This document shows positions 1 through 6,723 of a DNA stretch of 6,729 nt, piece after piece (position 1 is the stretch's first letter; every line of letters begins with the position of its first letter). The position numbers and the translations under genes were made by a program. The notes under the pieces are model-generated. The model was not told the DNA's origin. It saw only the letters and a list, made by a program, of their open reading frames with translations, and did no database searches. The DNA is taken from assembly GCA_021817875.1 (NCBI GenBank), contig JAKAFQ010000238.1, forward strand, positions 1 through 6,729, read 5' to 3'. Source of the stretch: Pseudomonadota bacterium (GTDB lineage: Bacteria; Pseudomonadota; Gammaproteobacteria; Steroidobacterales; Steroidobacteraceae).

Positions 1-2
1 AC

Positions 3-842
3 CGATTGCGCACGGAGGCGGAGTTTCGGTCAATACGTGAGGTCTTCACGGAGGAATTTCTGCGTTCCACTCCGAGATCCCACGTTGATGGGCGGGAAAT
101 GGTTTTTATCGTCGGAATGCCGCGTTAGGGGACGAGCCTAACAGAGCAAATTCTGGCATCTCACCCGAAAGTATTCGGATCGGGCGAACTCACGATGCTA
201 GACCGGATTGCGCGACGTTGGCCCGATGGTGACGATGCACGAGCTCCCTTGCTTTATCCGTCGTATCTTCCGAACATCGATTCAGCAGGTCTTACGGAGA
301 TCGCGTATCGATATCTGAATCGATTGCCGGAAGGAGCGAGAGGGCATCCGTGCGTAACAGACAAGATGCCGTACAACTTCGCGCATTTGGGGTTGATCGC
401 GCTGCTGTTCCCCGGTGCGCGCGTTGTTCATTGCATTCGCGATGCGGTGGACACAGCATTTTCCTGCTATCTCCAGGACTTCCTTGAAGGAAACGCATTC
501 AGCTACAGCCTGGAGGACTGTGGGTGGTTCTATCGCCAATACCACGCACTCATGGAACATTGGAAACAGGTTCTTCCCCCATATCCAATGATGGATCTGC
601 ATTATGAGGATGTCGTTTCCGACCCGGAGACTTCCGTGCGCCGGCTGCTTGAATTTTGCGATCTGGAGTGGGACCCGGCATGTTTGGGCTTTCATAAATC
701 GAAACGCGTTGTGCATACCGCGAGTTACCAACAAGTTCGCGAACCGCTGTACACCCGGGCCGTTGGGCGTTGGAAGGCATACGAAGCCTATCTCGAGCCA
801 TTACTTCGCGAACTCGCTCCCGTCACCGCAAGCGCGGCGTAG
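3..842 (+). pseudogene. PAPS-dependent sulfotransferase, 5'-partial, interrupted by an in-frame TAG
   Basis: Sulfotransferases of this type move a sulfo group from PAPS to a hydroxyl on a small molecule, glycan or peptide; the acceptor cannot be read here. The frame is open from the left edge to the stop at 840-842, except for TAG at 126-128. Translating across it gives VFIVGMPR*GTSLTEQ followed by ILASHPKVFGSGEL, the classic 5'-phosphosulfate loop (usual form PRSGT) of the Sulfotransfer_3 type often joined to TPR repeats. Downstream are DKMPYNF, a 3'-phosphate site CIRDAVDTAFSCY (Arg codon 438, Ser codon 462) and the C-terminal signature TASYQQVREPLY with GRWKAYEAYL. Restart at ATG 195 would yield 215 residues lacking the PAPS loop, so probably inactive. 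The true start, and any TPR region, lie upstream of the window. The family call is secure. Whether the stop is a real mutation or a sequence error is open. Confidence 0.88.
111..137 (+). other. PAPS-binding loop codons with amber stop in place of Ser
   Basis: The codons read Val-Gly-Met-Pro-Arg-TAG-Gly-Thr-Ser. In the family the sixth position is normally Ser, whose hydroxyl and backbone help hold the 5'-phosphosulfate of PAPS. TCG to TAG is a single base change (C127 to A). Homology on both sides stays in one frame, so there is no accompanying frameshift. Confidence 0.9.
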
Positions 843-859
843 CCGCGTCAACCCCCGTC

Positions 860-2872
860 ATGAACGCCCGCCGGGTCAGGAGGTTGGTTTGTGCCTGGAG
901 CGTCGCGCTTGGCGCACTGATCGGCACCGCGCACGCGGACTCCGTTCCTGGCCCCGATCTACCTGGAATCATGCATGCCTCGGATTTGCTTTCGGCAGGC
1001 ATCCGGGGACAGGGGGTGCGGGTGGGCATCATCTCGGACGGAGCATCCAATTTCGATGTCCTCGCCCGTAGCGGCATCCTTCCCAAGGATGTCTCCTTCG
1101 TCGGATTCGACCCCGGACGCGGTGACGAGGGCGACTGGATGATGCAGATCGTGCACCGCCTTGCGCCGCAAGCGAAGCTTGGGTTTTGCGCGGGTGGGGT
1201 GCCGGCGCAAACGGTGGCCTGCGCTCGCGCGTTGATTACGGAGTTCCGTGCCGACGTCGTGGTCGACGACATCAACCCGCAACCGGTCTTCTACTTTCCC
1301 ACGGCCAAGGCGATCGGCATGGCGGAATTGGCGCGCGAATATCCCCGCGTGATCTTTTTCACCGGGGCCGGCAACAATGGGAGCGGCTATTACGAAGCGA
1401 AGTGGACGCCCGTGCCGCTCGACGTCGAGGGAATCCGGTTCTCGGCGCAGGACTTCGGCCGCACGGAGGAAGGCGGCTCCGATCCGTACGAGACGATCAC
1501 CTTGCCGCCGCACGCGGACATCCAGGTGCTGCTGGGCACGAACGCCGACCCGAACGGCTTCCTGTCGCGGCGGTGTTCGCCCGCGAATGCGCAGGTCACC
1601 GTGGCCCTGCTCGATGAACAGGGAGACGTCCTGCGTTCGATGCACGGAAACTGTCCGTTCCAACGGCTTCGGTATTCCAACGATGAGGATGCGCCCGTGC
1701 GGGTGCATGCTGCCGTACTGCTGCCGGACGGGGTCCAGCCTCCCGGAGACTTCGCCATCAAGCTTGTCGCGATCCGGGTCGAGAACGGCATGGCTCCCGT
1801 CGCGCTGTCCTACCGGACGGCGGGCGGAGCGGGCAACTCCGCGGTGTCGCCGGGGCTGGTCGCGGTTGCCGCGGTCGATCCTGCGACCGGTTGGCGCAAT
1901 CACTATGTGACCGAAGCCTTCGCCAATTCCGGGCCGCAGTGCCAGGATTACGATGCGGTTGCCACGAACCAGTGGGACAAGCGGACCACCCTGCACTGCG
2001 TTGCGCAACCCGCTTTTGTGACCCCCGATCGGATTTGGGTGGCCATGCCGGATCCGGCGGCCGGCTTTCGGTGGGCGCCGTTTGTCGGGGATTCCGCGGC
2101 CGGTCCGGCGGCAGCGGGCGCGGTTGCGTTGTTGCGCTCGGCGGGCGTTCCGCCCGAACGGGTTGTCGGTCTGCTCGAACGTGCCGCCGCGCGCCAGACG
2201 GGCGAGGCGGGCTGGAACGCGCACTACGGCTATGGACTGCTCGACGTAGATGCGGCCGCGGCAGCCGCCGGCGTTTTGCCGAAACCGGCCGCCCCGGACA
2301 CCCAGCCGCCCGTGACGTGCATGACGTTCCATCCAACCGCGGCGTTCTTGCAGGCAAGGGAACGGTTTCTGCGTGCGCGAACCGGCGACAGCCAGGCATT
2401 CGACGCACTGCGCAGCGGAGCCGGGGCCGGTGACGCGGAGGCGCAAACCTGGCTCGGAAGACTCGGGCACGCGTCCGGCGACAACCGATCCGCGGCGCGG
2501 TGGACGATGGCGGCCGCGGCGCAAGGGGAGCCCGTTGCGCAAAGCTTTCTCGGCACACTGTACAACCGTGGCTGGGGCGTGCCGATGGACCCGCGCGCTG
2601 CGCAGGCGTGGTGGTGGCGCGCGGCCCGTTGCGGCGTGGTCAACGCCGTCTACAACCTGGGAACCACCATCGCGAACGGGCGTGGATCGGCCGCCGACCC
2701 GGCGCTTGGCTACGCACTCATGCGGGCGGCGGACTTGCGCGGGATGCAGTTCCCGCCGATGGCGCAGGCGCTCCAGGACGCGAGTTCGCAGCTCAGCGCC
2801 GCCAATCTGCGCGCGGCGCAAGCACGCGCAACGCGCTTTGCCGCGGATCCGGCATCGATCCCCGCGCCGTGA
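860..2872 (+). CDS. Secreted S8/S53-like serine peptidase with C-terminal Sel1 repeats
   Basis: Predicted exported peptidase of 670 residues. The ATG at 860 is chosen because it gives a clean signal peptide: arginine-rich start, hydrophobic core and an AHA cleavage site at 24-26. No Shine-Dalgarno precedes it. The subtilisin-type fold shows VGIISDG (Asp60), GDEGDWMMQIVHRLAP (Glu90), ADVVVDDI (Asp136/137), GAGNNG (oxyanion Asn172) and GDSAAGPAAAG (Ser412), closed by GYGLLDVDAA near 456. Glu90 occupies the place of the subtilisin His, as in the bacterial group often labelled S53-like. About 240 residues separate Asn172 from Ser412, so an extra domain is inserted. A proline-rich linker leads to Sel1-like repeats starting near 524, 556 and 592. 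Cysteines come in close pairs, suiting the periplasm or outside. It starts 17 bases after the sulfotransferase and overlaps the TolC gene by one base. The substrate is unknown; it could mature or degrade an exported product. Confidence 0.85.
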   Translation: MNARRVRRLVCAWSVALGALIGTAHADSVPGPDLPGIMHASDLLSAGIRGQGVRVGIISDGASNFDVLARSGILPKDVSFVGFDPGRGDEGDWMMQIVHRLAPQAKLGFCAGGVPAQTVACARALITEFRADVVVDDINPQPVFYFPTAKAIGMAELAREYPRVIFFTGAGNNGSGYYEAKWTPVPLDVEGIRFSAQDFGRTEEGGSDPYETITLPPHADIQVLLGTNADPNGFLSRRCSPANAQVTVALLDEQGDVLRSMHGNCPFQRLRYSNDEDAPVRVHAAVLLPDGVQPPGDFAIKLVAIRVENGMAPVALSYRTAGGAGNSAVSPGLVAVAAVDPATGWRNHYVTEAFANSGPQCQDYDAVATNQWDKRTTLHCVAQPAFVTPDRIWVAMPDPAAGFRWAPFVGDSAAGPAAAGAVALLRSAGVPPERVVGLLERAAARQTGEAGWNAHYGYGLLDVDAAAAAAGVLPKPAAPDTQPPVTCMTFHPTAAFLQARERFLRARTGDSQAFDALRSGAGAGDAEAQTWLGRLGHASGDNRSAARWTMAAAAQGEPVAQSFLGTLYNRGWGVPMDPRAAQAWWWRAARCGVVNAVYNLGTTIANGRGSAADPALGYALMRAADLRGMQFPPMAQALQDASSQLSAANLRAAQARATRFAADPASIPAP

Positions 2873-2874
2873 TG
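2870..2874 (+). promoter_or_regulatory. TGATG stop-start overlap (translational coupling)
   Basis: The peptidase stop TGA (2870-2872) shares its A with the ATG of the TolC-family gene (2872-2874). No Shine-Dalgarno sequence is visible just upstream, so translation of the channel probably depends on ribosomes finishing the peptidase. This supports a single transcript for the two genes. Confidence 0.75.
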
Positions 2875-4284
2875 CCGGCGGCGGTCATCTTTCGGCGCTT
2901 GGGAGCGGTTGCAGCTCTCGCGATGGCGTTGGGCTTTTGCATCTCGCCCCGCGCCGCCGAGCGTTCGTCTCACCTCGGCATCGGGCAGGCCCTTCGCTAC
3001 GCATTGGAACATGCGCCAACGATTACGTCAGCAAAAGCAAATATCACCGGTTCCGAGGCGCAGAAACTTGCTGCGATTGCGGCATTCCTGCCAAGCCTCA
3101 CGCTGACCGAACAACTGCAAACATTCCATCCGTATTCTGGTGCCGGAAGCACATTCATTGGTGGACTGGTGGTACCTGCGCAACATCCTTTTGATGTCAG
3201 CGTCGCCTCGCCGAACTTGAATTTCAACCTCTACAACGGCGGAAAGGATACCGCGAATTACCATTCCGCCATCGAAGCGTTGCGATCCGCAAACCTCGGG
3301 TTCACCGCAACGATGGATTCGCTGTTCCAGCAGATTCTCGCCGATTTTTCCGCTGCAGGCACGGATCAACTGATGGTGCAAAGTTTGGAACGATCCTTGC
3401 GCATCGACGAGGAACTGGTCGATCTCATGCAACGAAAGATGCAGGGCCAGTTCGCAAGCAAAATCGATCTGATCAAATCCCAACAGCAGATGTTGCAAGC
3501 GCAAACGCAACTCAGCCAGGCCCGTCAACAACGTATCGCAGACCTTGAAAAGCTCTACGCCGACATGGGACTTCCGCAAACGGATCTGAATTTGAAGATC
3601 CAACCCTGGCTTCCTCCCGCACCTCCATCCGACGGATCCGGCGTTGTCATCGCAGATGACCCACAGGTTCTGTCCGCGCGCGCAGCAGTGCTCTCCGCGC
3701 AGCATAAAGTCGACGCGGCGCGCGCGGAATACATGCCGACGCTTGCTGTCACCGGGCAATATTACTTCCTCGGATTCGGTACGTCGTCGTTTGGCGAAGC
3801 GCTCAATTCCACTAGCCGCAGCAACTACATGATCGGGTTGCTGCTTACCGTGCCGATCCTCCCCGTTTACAACGTCCAAGCCGACGTCAAACAGGCATTG
3901 GCCAATGTCGATAGCGCCCAGGGACAGTATCAGGGGGCGATGGCAAGCGCGGCCAACCGCACGTCGGACGCAACGGTCCGCCTGGCGGAAGCACGGAAGA
4001 CGCTTGATTTTGCGATCCGGTCCGCGGAACTTGCGCACAACAATGTGCGACTGACGGAAGACAGCTATGCCGCGCATCAATCCGACCGGTTCGACGTGGA
4101 CAACGCGCGCCTTCTCGCCGAGCAGGCGGATCTGTCCCTTGCGAGCGCGAAGCTGAATTTTCATCAAGCCGGTTGGGAGATGTACCGTACTGCCCACCCA
4201 AGCGCATTTCCGACGCAACTGCTATCGGCGGTACTGAAGGACCACGACCCGGCGCAAATTGCAGTCACGGCCGAATCCGAGTGA
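2872..4284 (+). CDS. TolC-family outer membrane channel protein
   Basis: Outer membrane efflux protein of 470 residues, close in length to E. coli TolC. Trimers of this family form a beta-barrel in the outer membrane plus a long alpha-helical tunnel that docks with an inner-membrane pump (ABC or RND) through an adaptor. The N-terminus is a signal peptide (Arg8-Arg9, hydrophobic residues 10-24, probable cleavage after RAA at 27-29); its Cys23 does not sit in a lipobox. Two OEP repeats follow: about 35-235, with a long Gln/Ala-rich coiled helix near 186-225, and about 260-440, including [21 protein letters not shown] proline-rich linker, [13 protein letters not shown], starts at about 245. LNFNLYNGG and [12 protein letters not shown] mark barrel and turn regions. 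No adaptor or transporter gene lies in the window, so type I secretion and drug efflux cannot be told apart by sequence. Placement beside an exported peptidase and sulfation genes favours export of a product. Confidence 0.9.
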   Translation: MPAAVIFRRLGAVAALAMALGFCISPRAAERSSHLGIGQALRYALEHAPTITSAKANITGSEAQKLAAIAAFLPSLTLTEQLQTFHPYSGAGSTFIGGLVVPAQHPFDVSVASPNLNFNLYNGGKDTANYHSAIEALRSANLGFTATMDSLFQQILADFSAAGTDQLMVQSLERSLRIDEELVDLMQRKMQGQFASKIDLIKSQQQMLQAQTQLSQARQQRIADLEKLYADMGLPQTDLNLKIQPWLPPAPPSDGSGVVIADDPQVLSARAAVLSAQHKVDAARAEYMPTLAVTGQYYFLGFGTSSFGEALNSTSRSNYMIGLLLTVPILPVYNVQADVKQALANVDSAQGQYQGAMASAANRTSDATVRLAEARKTLDFAIRSAELAHNNVRLTEDSYAAHQSDRFDVDNARLLAEQADLSLASAKLNFHQAGWEMYRTAHPSAFPTQLLSAVLKDHDPAQIAVTAESE

Positions 4285-4287
4285 GTC

Positions 4288-4293
4288 GGAAGG
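4288..4293 (+). promoter_or_regulatory. Shine-Dalgarno GGAAGG deciding the cysD start
   Basis: GGAAGG lies 8 bases before an in-frame GTG at 4302 but 17 bases before the first nearby ATG at 4311. This spacing favours GTG 4302. A further in-frame GTG at 4281 would overlap the TolC-family stop (GTGA) but has no ribosome site that I can see. Confidence 0.6.
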
Positions 4294-4301
4294 CCAGTTC
4301 C

Positions 4302-5276
4302 GTGAACCCGATGGACGATTGCCACCGTTCCGCCGTAAAGGCCGGGTCGGACGCCGCCGCTACCCTCCTGCGACCAACGCACCGCATCTCGCCGCACCTC
4401 CGGCACCTTGAGGCGGAAAGCATCCACATTCTCCGCGAGGCGGTCTCCGAAGCGCGCAATCCCGTCCTGCTGTATTCGATCGGCAAGGACAGCAGCGTTC
4501 TTCTGCACTTGGCACGAAAGGCATTCTATCCCGGCACCCCACCATTTCCGCTGCTTCATGTTGACACGCGCTGGAAATTTCAGGAGATGTACCGGTTCCG
4601 CGATTTCGTGGCGGGCGAAAGCGGCATGGAACTGCTGGTGCATACCAACCCCGATGCCGTCGAAAGAAACATCAATCCGTTCGACCACGGATCCGCGCTG
4701 TACACCGATATCACCAAGACTGAAGGGCTGAAGCAGGCCCTGGACCGCCACGGTTTCGATGTCGTGATGGGCGGCGCCCGGCGTGACGAAGAAAAATCGC
4801 GCGCCAAGGAGCGGGTGTTCTCCTTCCGCACAGCCACGCACCGATGGGACCCCAAGAGCCAGCGCCCGGAACTCTGGAATCTGTACAACACCCGCAAAGG
4901 TCCGGGTGAAGGCATTCGCGTGTTTCCGATCTCCAACTGGACCGAGCTTGACATCTGGCAATACATCCACCAGGAAGGCATTGCGGTCGTGCCGCTCTAT
5001 TTCGCCAAGCCGCGCCCGGTGGTCATACGTTCCGACATGATGCTGGTGGTCGATGACGGGCGCTTCCGCCTCGCGCCGGGAGAAGCCATCGAACTTCGCA
5101 CCGTGCGCTTCCGCACGCTGGGCTGCTACCCGCTGACGAGCGCCATCGCATCGAACGCACGAACCGTCGAGGACGTCCTGCTGGAGCTTGCCGAATCGCG
5201 CCTGTCGGAACGCCAGGGGCGAAGAATCGACTCTGACGCGGAAGCAAGCATGGGGCGATGTCCCAAACGTAGTTGA
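4302..5276 (+). CDS. cysD: Sulfate adenylyltransferase subunit 2 (CysD), C-terminus replaced by IS sequence
   Basis: CysD is the PP-loop subunit of the heterodimeric ATP sulfurylase. With the GTPase CysN it makes APS from ATP and sulfate in the cytoplasm, the first step to PAPS. From GTG 4302 it has 324 residues, against about 302 in E. coli. Hallmarks are [13 protein letters not shown], the PP-loop SIGKDSS (59-65), [10 protein letters not shown] (Asp88; E. coli has Gly where this has Arg), [15 protein letters not shown] (from 157), [15 protein letters not shown] and [11 protein letters not shown]. Family similarity runs through [16 protein letters not shown], ending at codon 5250. The usual tail of about ten residues ending GYF is replaced by seven, GRCPKRS, read from the left end of the insertion sequence, with the stop inside its inverted repeat. 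Activity and pairing with CysN may be impaired; this is not shown. Here cysD follows a secretion gene rather than cysH or cysN. That suggests PAPS supply for the local sulfotransferase, as with Xanthomonas RaxP. Confidence 0.92.
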   Translation: MNPMDDCHRSAVKAGSDAAATLLRPTHRISPHLRHLEAESIHILREAVSEARNPVLLYSIGKDSSVLLHLARKAFYPGTPPFPLLHVDTRWKFQEMYRFRDFVAGESGMELLVHTNPDAVERNINPFDHGSALYTDITKTEGLKQALDRHGFDVVMGGARRDEEKSRAKERVFSFRTATHRWDPKSQRPELWNLYNTRKGPGEGIRVFPISNWTELDIWQYIHQEGIAVVPLYFAKPRPVVIRSDMMLVVDDGRFRLAPGEAIELRTVRFRTLGCYPLTSAIASNARTVEDVLLELAESRLSERQGRRIDSDAEASMGRCPKRS

Positions 5277-5293
5277 AGGTTGAGGGCGGCGGT
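5254..5293 (+). repeat. Left terminal inverted repeat of the IS256-family element
   Basis: Aligned with the reverse complement of 6685-6723, this 40-base stretch matches at 31 columns with one single-base gap. The best blocks are TGTCCC (5259-5264), CGTAGTTGAAG (5268-5278) and CGGCGGT (5287-5293). It supplies the last codons and stop (5274-5276) of the truncated cysD frame. Confidence 0.85.
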
Positions 5294-5340
5294 TTCCTGG
5301 TGAATCCGAGAGAATCGGGTTTGCCAACCTGTGAAACTCG

Positions 5341-5350
5341 AGGAAAGGAA
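5341..5350 (+). promoter_or_regulatory. Ribosome binding site of the transposase
   Basis: The purine-rich AGGAAAGGAA ends six bases before ATG 5357. This fixes the transposase start there rather than at the upstream in-frame TTG at 5273, which lies inside the inverted repeat. Confidence 0.75.
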
Positions 5351-5356
5351 ACCGCC

Positions 5357-6673
5357 ATGGGCAATCGTAGGGGAAATACTGCTGGCAGGAAAGTGCTGCT
5401 TTCGACGGTCAAGCGCGACGACAAAGGGGCGCTGCGCAGCTATTTCGCGGACCGCGACCAGGTGCTGCTGCCGTTGCTGGAGTTGATTGAAGATGCGCAG
5501 TCGAGCGTGGACGAGCTGATGACGGCGGCGGCGCGAAGCTTCGTGGAGCGGCTGCTGACGCTCTCGGCGCAGGAAGTCGCTGGGGCCAAGCGCCCCGGCG
5601 TCGCCGACGGCGAGGTGCGCTGGCACGGGCAGCAGCGCGGGCGCATCGTGCTGGCGGAACGCAAGCTCTCCGTGACGCGACCGCGGCTGCGAACCAAAGC
5701 GGGAAAAGGTGGCGAGGTGCCGGTCCCGGCCTACCAACGTCTGTGCGCCGAACCGCGCTTGGCCGATCGCATGCGCGAGATTCTGGTCAACGGAGTGTCG
5801 ACGCGGAAATACGCCACGGTGCTGCCGAAGATGGCCGGCACGGTGGGCATTGCCAAGAGCAGCGTGTCGCGCAAATTCATCGAGGCAAGCCGCCGGGAGC
5901 TGCAAGCGCTGATGCAGCGGCGCTTCGATGATGTGGAGCTTCTGGCGATCTACCTCGACGGCATTGTCGTGGCCGAGCATCACATTCTGGCGGCGATTGG
6001 CGTCGACGCCGACGGCGCCAAACATGTGCTGGGCCTTGTCGTCGGATCGAGCGAGAACGCGCGGGTGGTCAAGGATCTGTTGGCGAGCCTGATCGCGCGC
6101 GGCGTCTCGGTGGACGACAAGACGCTGTTCGTGATCGACGGCTCCAAGGCGCTGCGCTCGGCGATCGAGGAGATGTTCGGCGACTCGGCGCTGGTGCAAC
6201 GCTGCCGTACGCACAAGCTGCGCAACGTGCTTGAACGCATCAGGGACGACAACATCCGGGCGCAGACGCGCGCGGTGATGCACGCCGCTTACAAGCTTCC
6301 CGAGAAGGACGGCATCGCGAAGATGCGCCATCAGGCGCAGTGGCTGCGCGCCGACTACCCCGACGCGGCGGCGAGCCTGCTCGAAGGTCTGGAGGAGACC
6401 TTCACGGTAAACCGGCTGCGTCTGCCGCCAGCGATCGTGCGCTGCCTGAGCACCACGAACATCATCGAAAACCCGAACGGGTCCGTACGGCGCGTCTCCG
6501 GCCGGGTATGCCGCTACCGCGACGCGGAAATGGCAGTTCGCTGGACGGCTGCTGGATATTTGCAAGCAGAGAAATCGTTTCGAAGGATTCAGGGCTTCCG
6601 CGACCTCTGGGTCCTCGCTGCCGCTCTTGGCCGACAGAAGGAACGTGTTGTTCAAGAAACGAAAGTCGCGTAG
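5357..6673 (+). CDS. IS256-family (Mutator-type) transposase
   Basis: DDE transposase of 438 residues, full length for the family (roughly 400 residues). It cuts at and joins the element's ends in the cytoplasm. The catalytic triad is readable: Asp201 in IYLDGIVV, Asp261 in FVIDGSKAL and Glu371 in STTNIIENPNGSVRR. The spacing of 60 and then 110 residues leaves room for the helical insertion typical of IS256 transposases. RCRTHKLRNVLERI, next to the second Asp, matches the family's conserved C-x2-H-K-x-RN stretch. The N-terminal third contains likely DNA-binding sequence, including GIAKSSVSRKFIEA, which looks like a helix-turn-helix near 170. No frameshift or stop interrupts it. The start at ATG 5357 is backed by AGGAAAGGAA just upstream. 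The gene lies in the same direction as cysD, and the 80 bases between them belong to the element. Confidence 0.95.
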   Translation: MGNRRGNTAGRKVLLSTVKRDDKGALRSYFADRDQVLLPLLELIEDAQSSVDELMTAAARSFVERLLTLSAQEVAGAKRPGVADGEVRWHGQQRGRIVLAERKLSVTRPRLRTKAGKGGEVPVPAYQRLCAEPRLADRMREILVNGVSTRKYATVLPKMAGTVGIAKSSVSRKFIEASRRELQALMQRRFDDVELLAIYLDGIVVAEHHILAAIGVDADGAKHVLGLVVGSSENARVVKDLLASLIARGVSVDDKTLFVIDGSKALRSAIEEMFGDSALVQRCRTHKLRNVLERIRDDNIRAQTRAVMHAAYKLPEKDGIAKMRHQAQWLRADYPDAAASLLEGLEETFTVNRLRLPPAIVRCLSTTNIIENPNGSVRRVSGRVCRYRDAEMAVRWTAAGYLQAEKSFRRIQGFRDLWVLAAALGRQKERVVQETKVA

Positions 6674-6684
6674 TCTGTGAATCG

Positions 6685-6723
6685 ACCGCCGTCTGAAGCT
6701 TCAACTACGAGCGGGACACTGCC
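6685..6723 (-). repeat. Right terminal inverted repeat of the IS256-family element
   Basis: The reverse complement begins GGCAGTGTCCC and contains CGTAGTTGAAG and CGGCGGT, pairing with the left end (31 of 40 aligned columns). It includes a perfect 10-base palindrome, TGAAGCTTCA (6694-6703), absent from the left copy. The repeat begins 12 bases after the transposase stop codon. Confidence 0.85.

Larger units (their letters stand above)
5254..6723 (+). mobile_element. IS256-family insertion sequence, about 1.47 kb
   Basis: The element holds a full-length Mutator-type (IS256) transposase between imperfect terminal inverted repeats. Its left end coincides with the point where CysD similarity stops. 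The outer limits are given at the first matching GGC of each repeat; the conserved core TGTCCC would put them at 5259 and 6718, so each end is uncertain by about five bases. I see no direct target duplication next to either choice, although IS256-family elements normally leave one of 8-9 bases; only 6-11 bases of right flank are visible. The transposase has a good ribosome site and no frameshift, so the copy may be active. Confidence 0.88.

Noticed and set aside
126..128. Programmed recoding of the TAG, such as pyrrolysine insertion
   Set aside because: The family has Ser here and no recoding element is seen. Pyrrolysine at this loop position has no precedent known to me, so mutation or read error is simpler.
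770..859. Upstream TTG 770 as start of the peptidase
   Set aside because: It would add 30 residues before the signal peptide and overlap the sulfotransferase by 73 bases. ATG 860 gives a normal signal sequence.
959..2821. Long open antisense frame opposite the peptidase gene (about 620 codons)
   Set aside because: Arg-, Gly- and His-rich translation with no recognisable domain; typical of the strand opposite a GC-rich gene. The plus-strand frame has clear peptidase and Sel1 motifs.
3028..4218. Long antisense frame opposite the TolC-family gene
   Set aside because: No motif or ribosome site seen, and it is fully covered by a well-supported plus-strand gene.
5280..5310. Possible sigma-70 promoter (TTGAGG as -35) for the transposase
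   Set aside because: No acceptable -10 hexamer lies 16-18 bases downstream, so the match is too weak to report.
4164..5327. Long antisense frame opposite cysD, running into the IS
   Set aside because: It crosses the IS junction and has no family resemblance; cysD on the other strand is unambiguous.
5126..6655. Long antisense frame opposite the transposase (about 509 codons)
   Set aside because: It spans the cysD-IS junction and mirrors the transposase; low-complexity, Arg/His-rich product.
6694..6703. TGAAGCTTCA palindrome as a terminator of the transposase gene
   Set aside because: It is a short stem with no loop and no following T-run, and it lies within the right inverted repeat.
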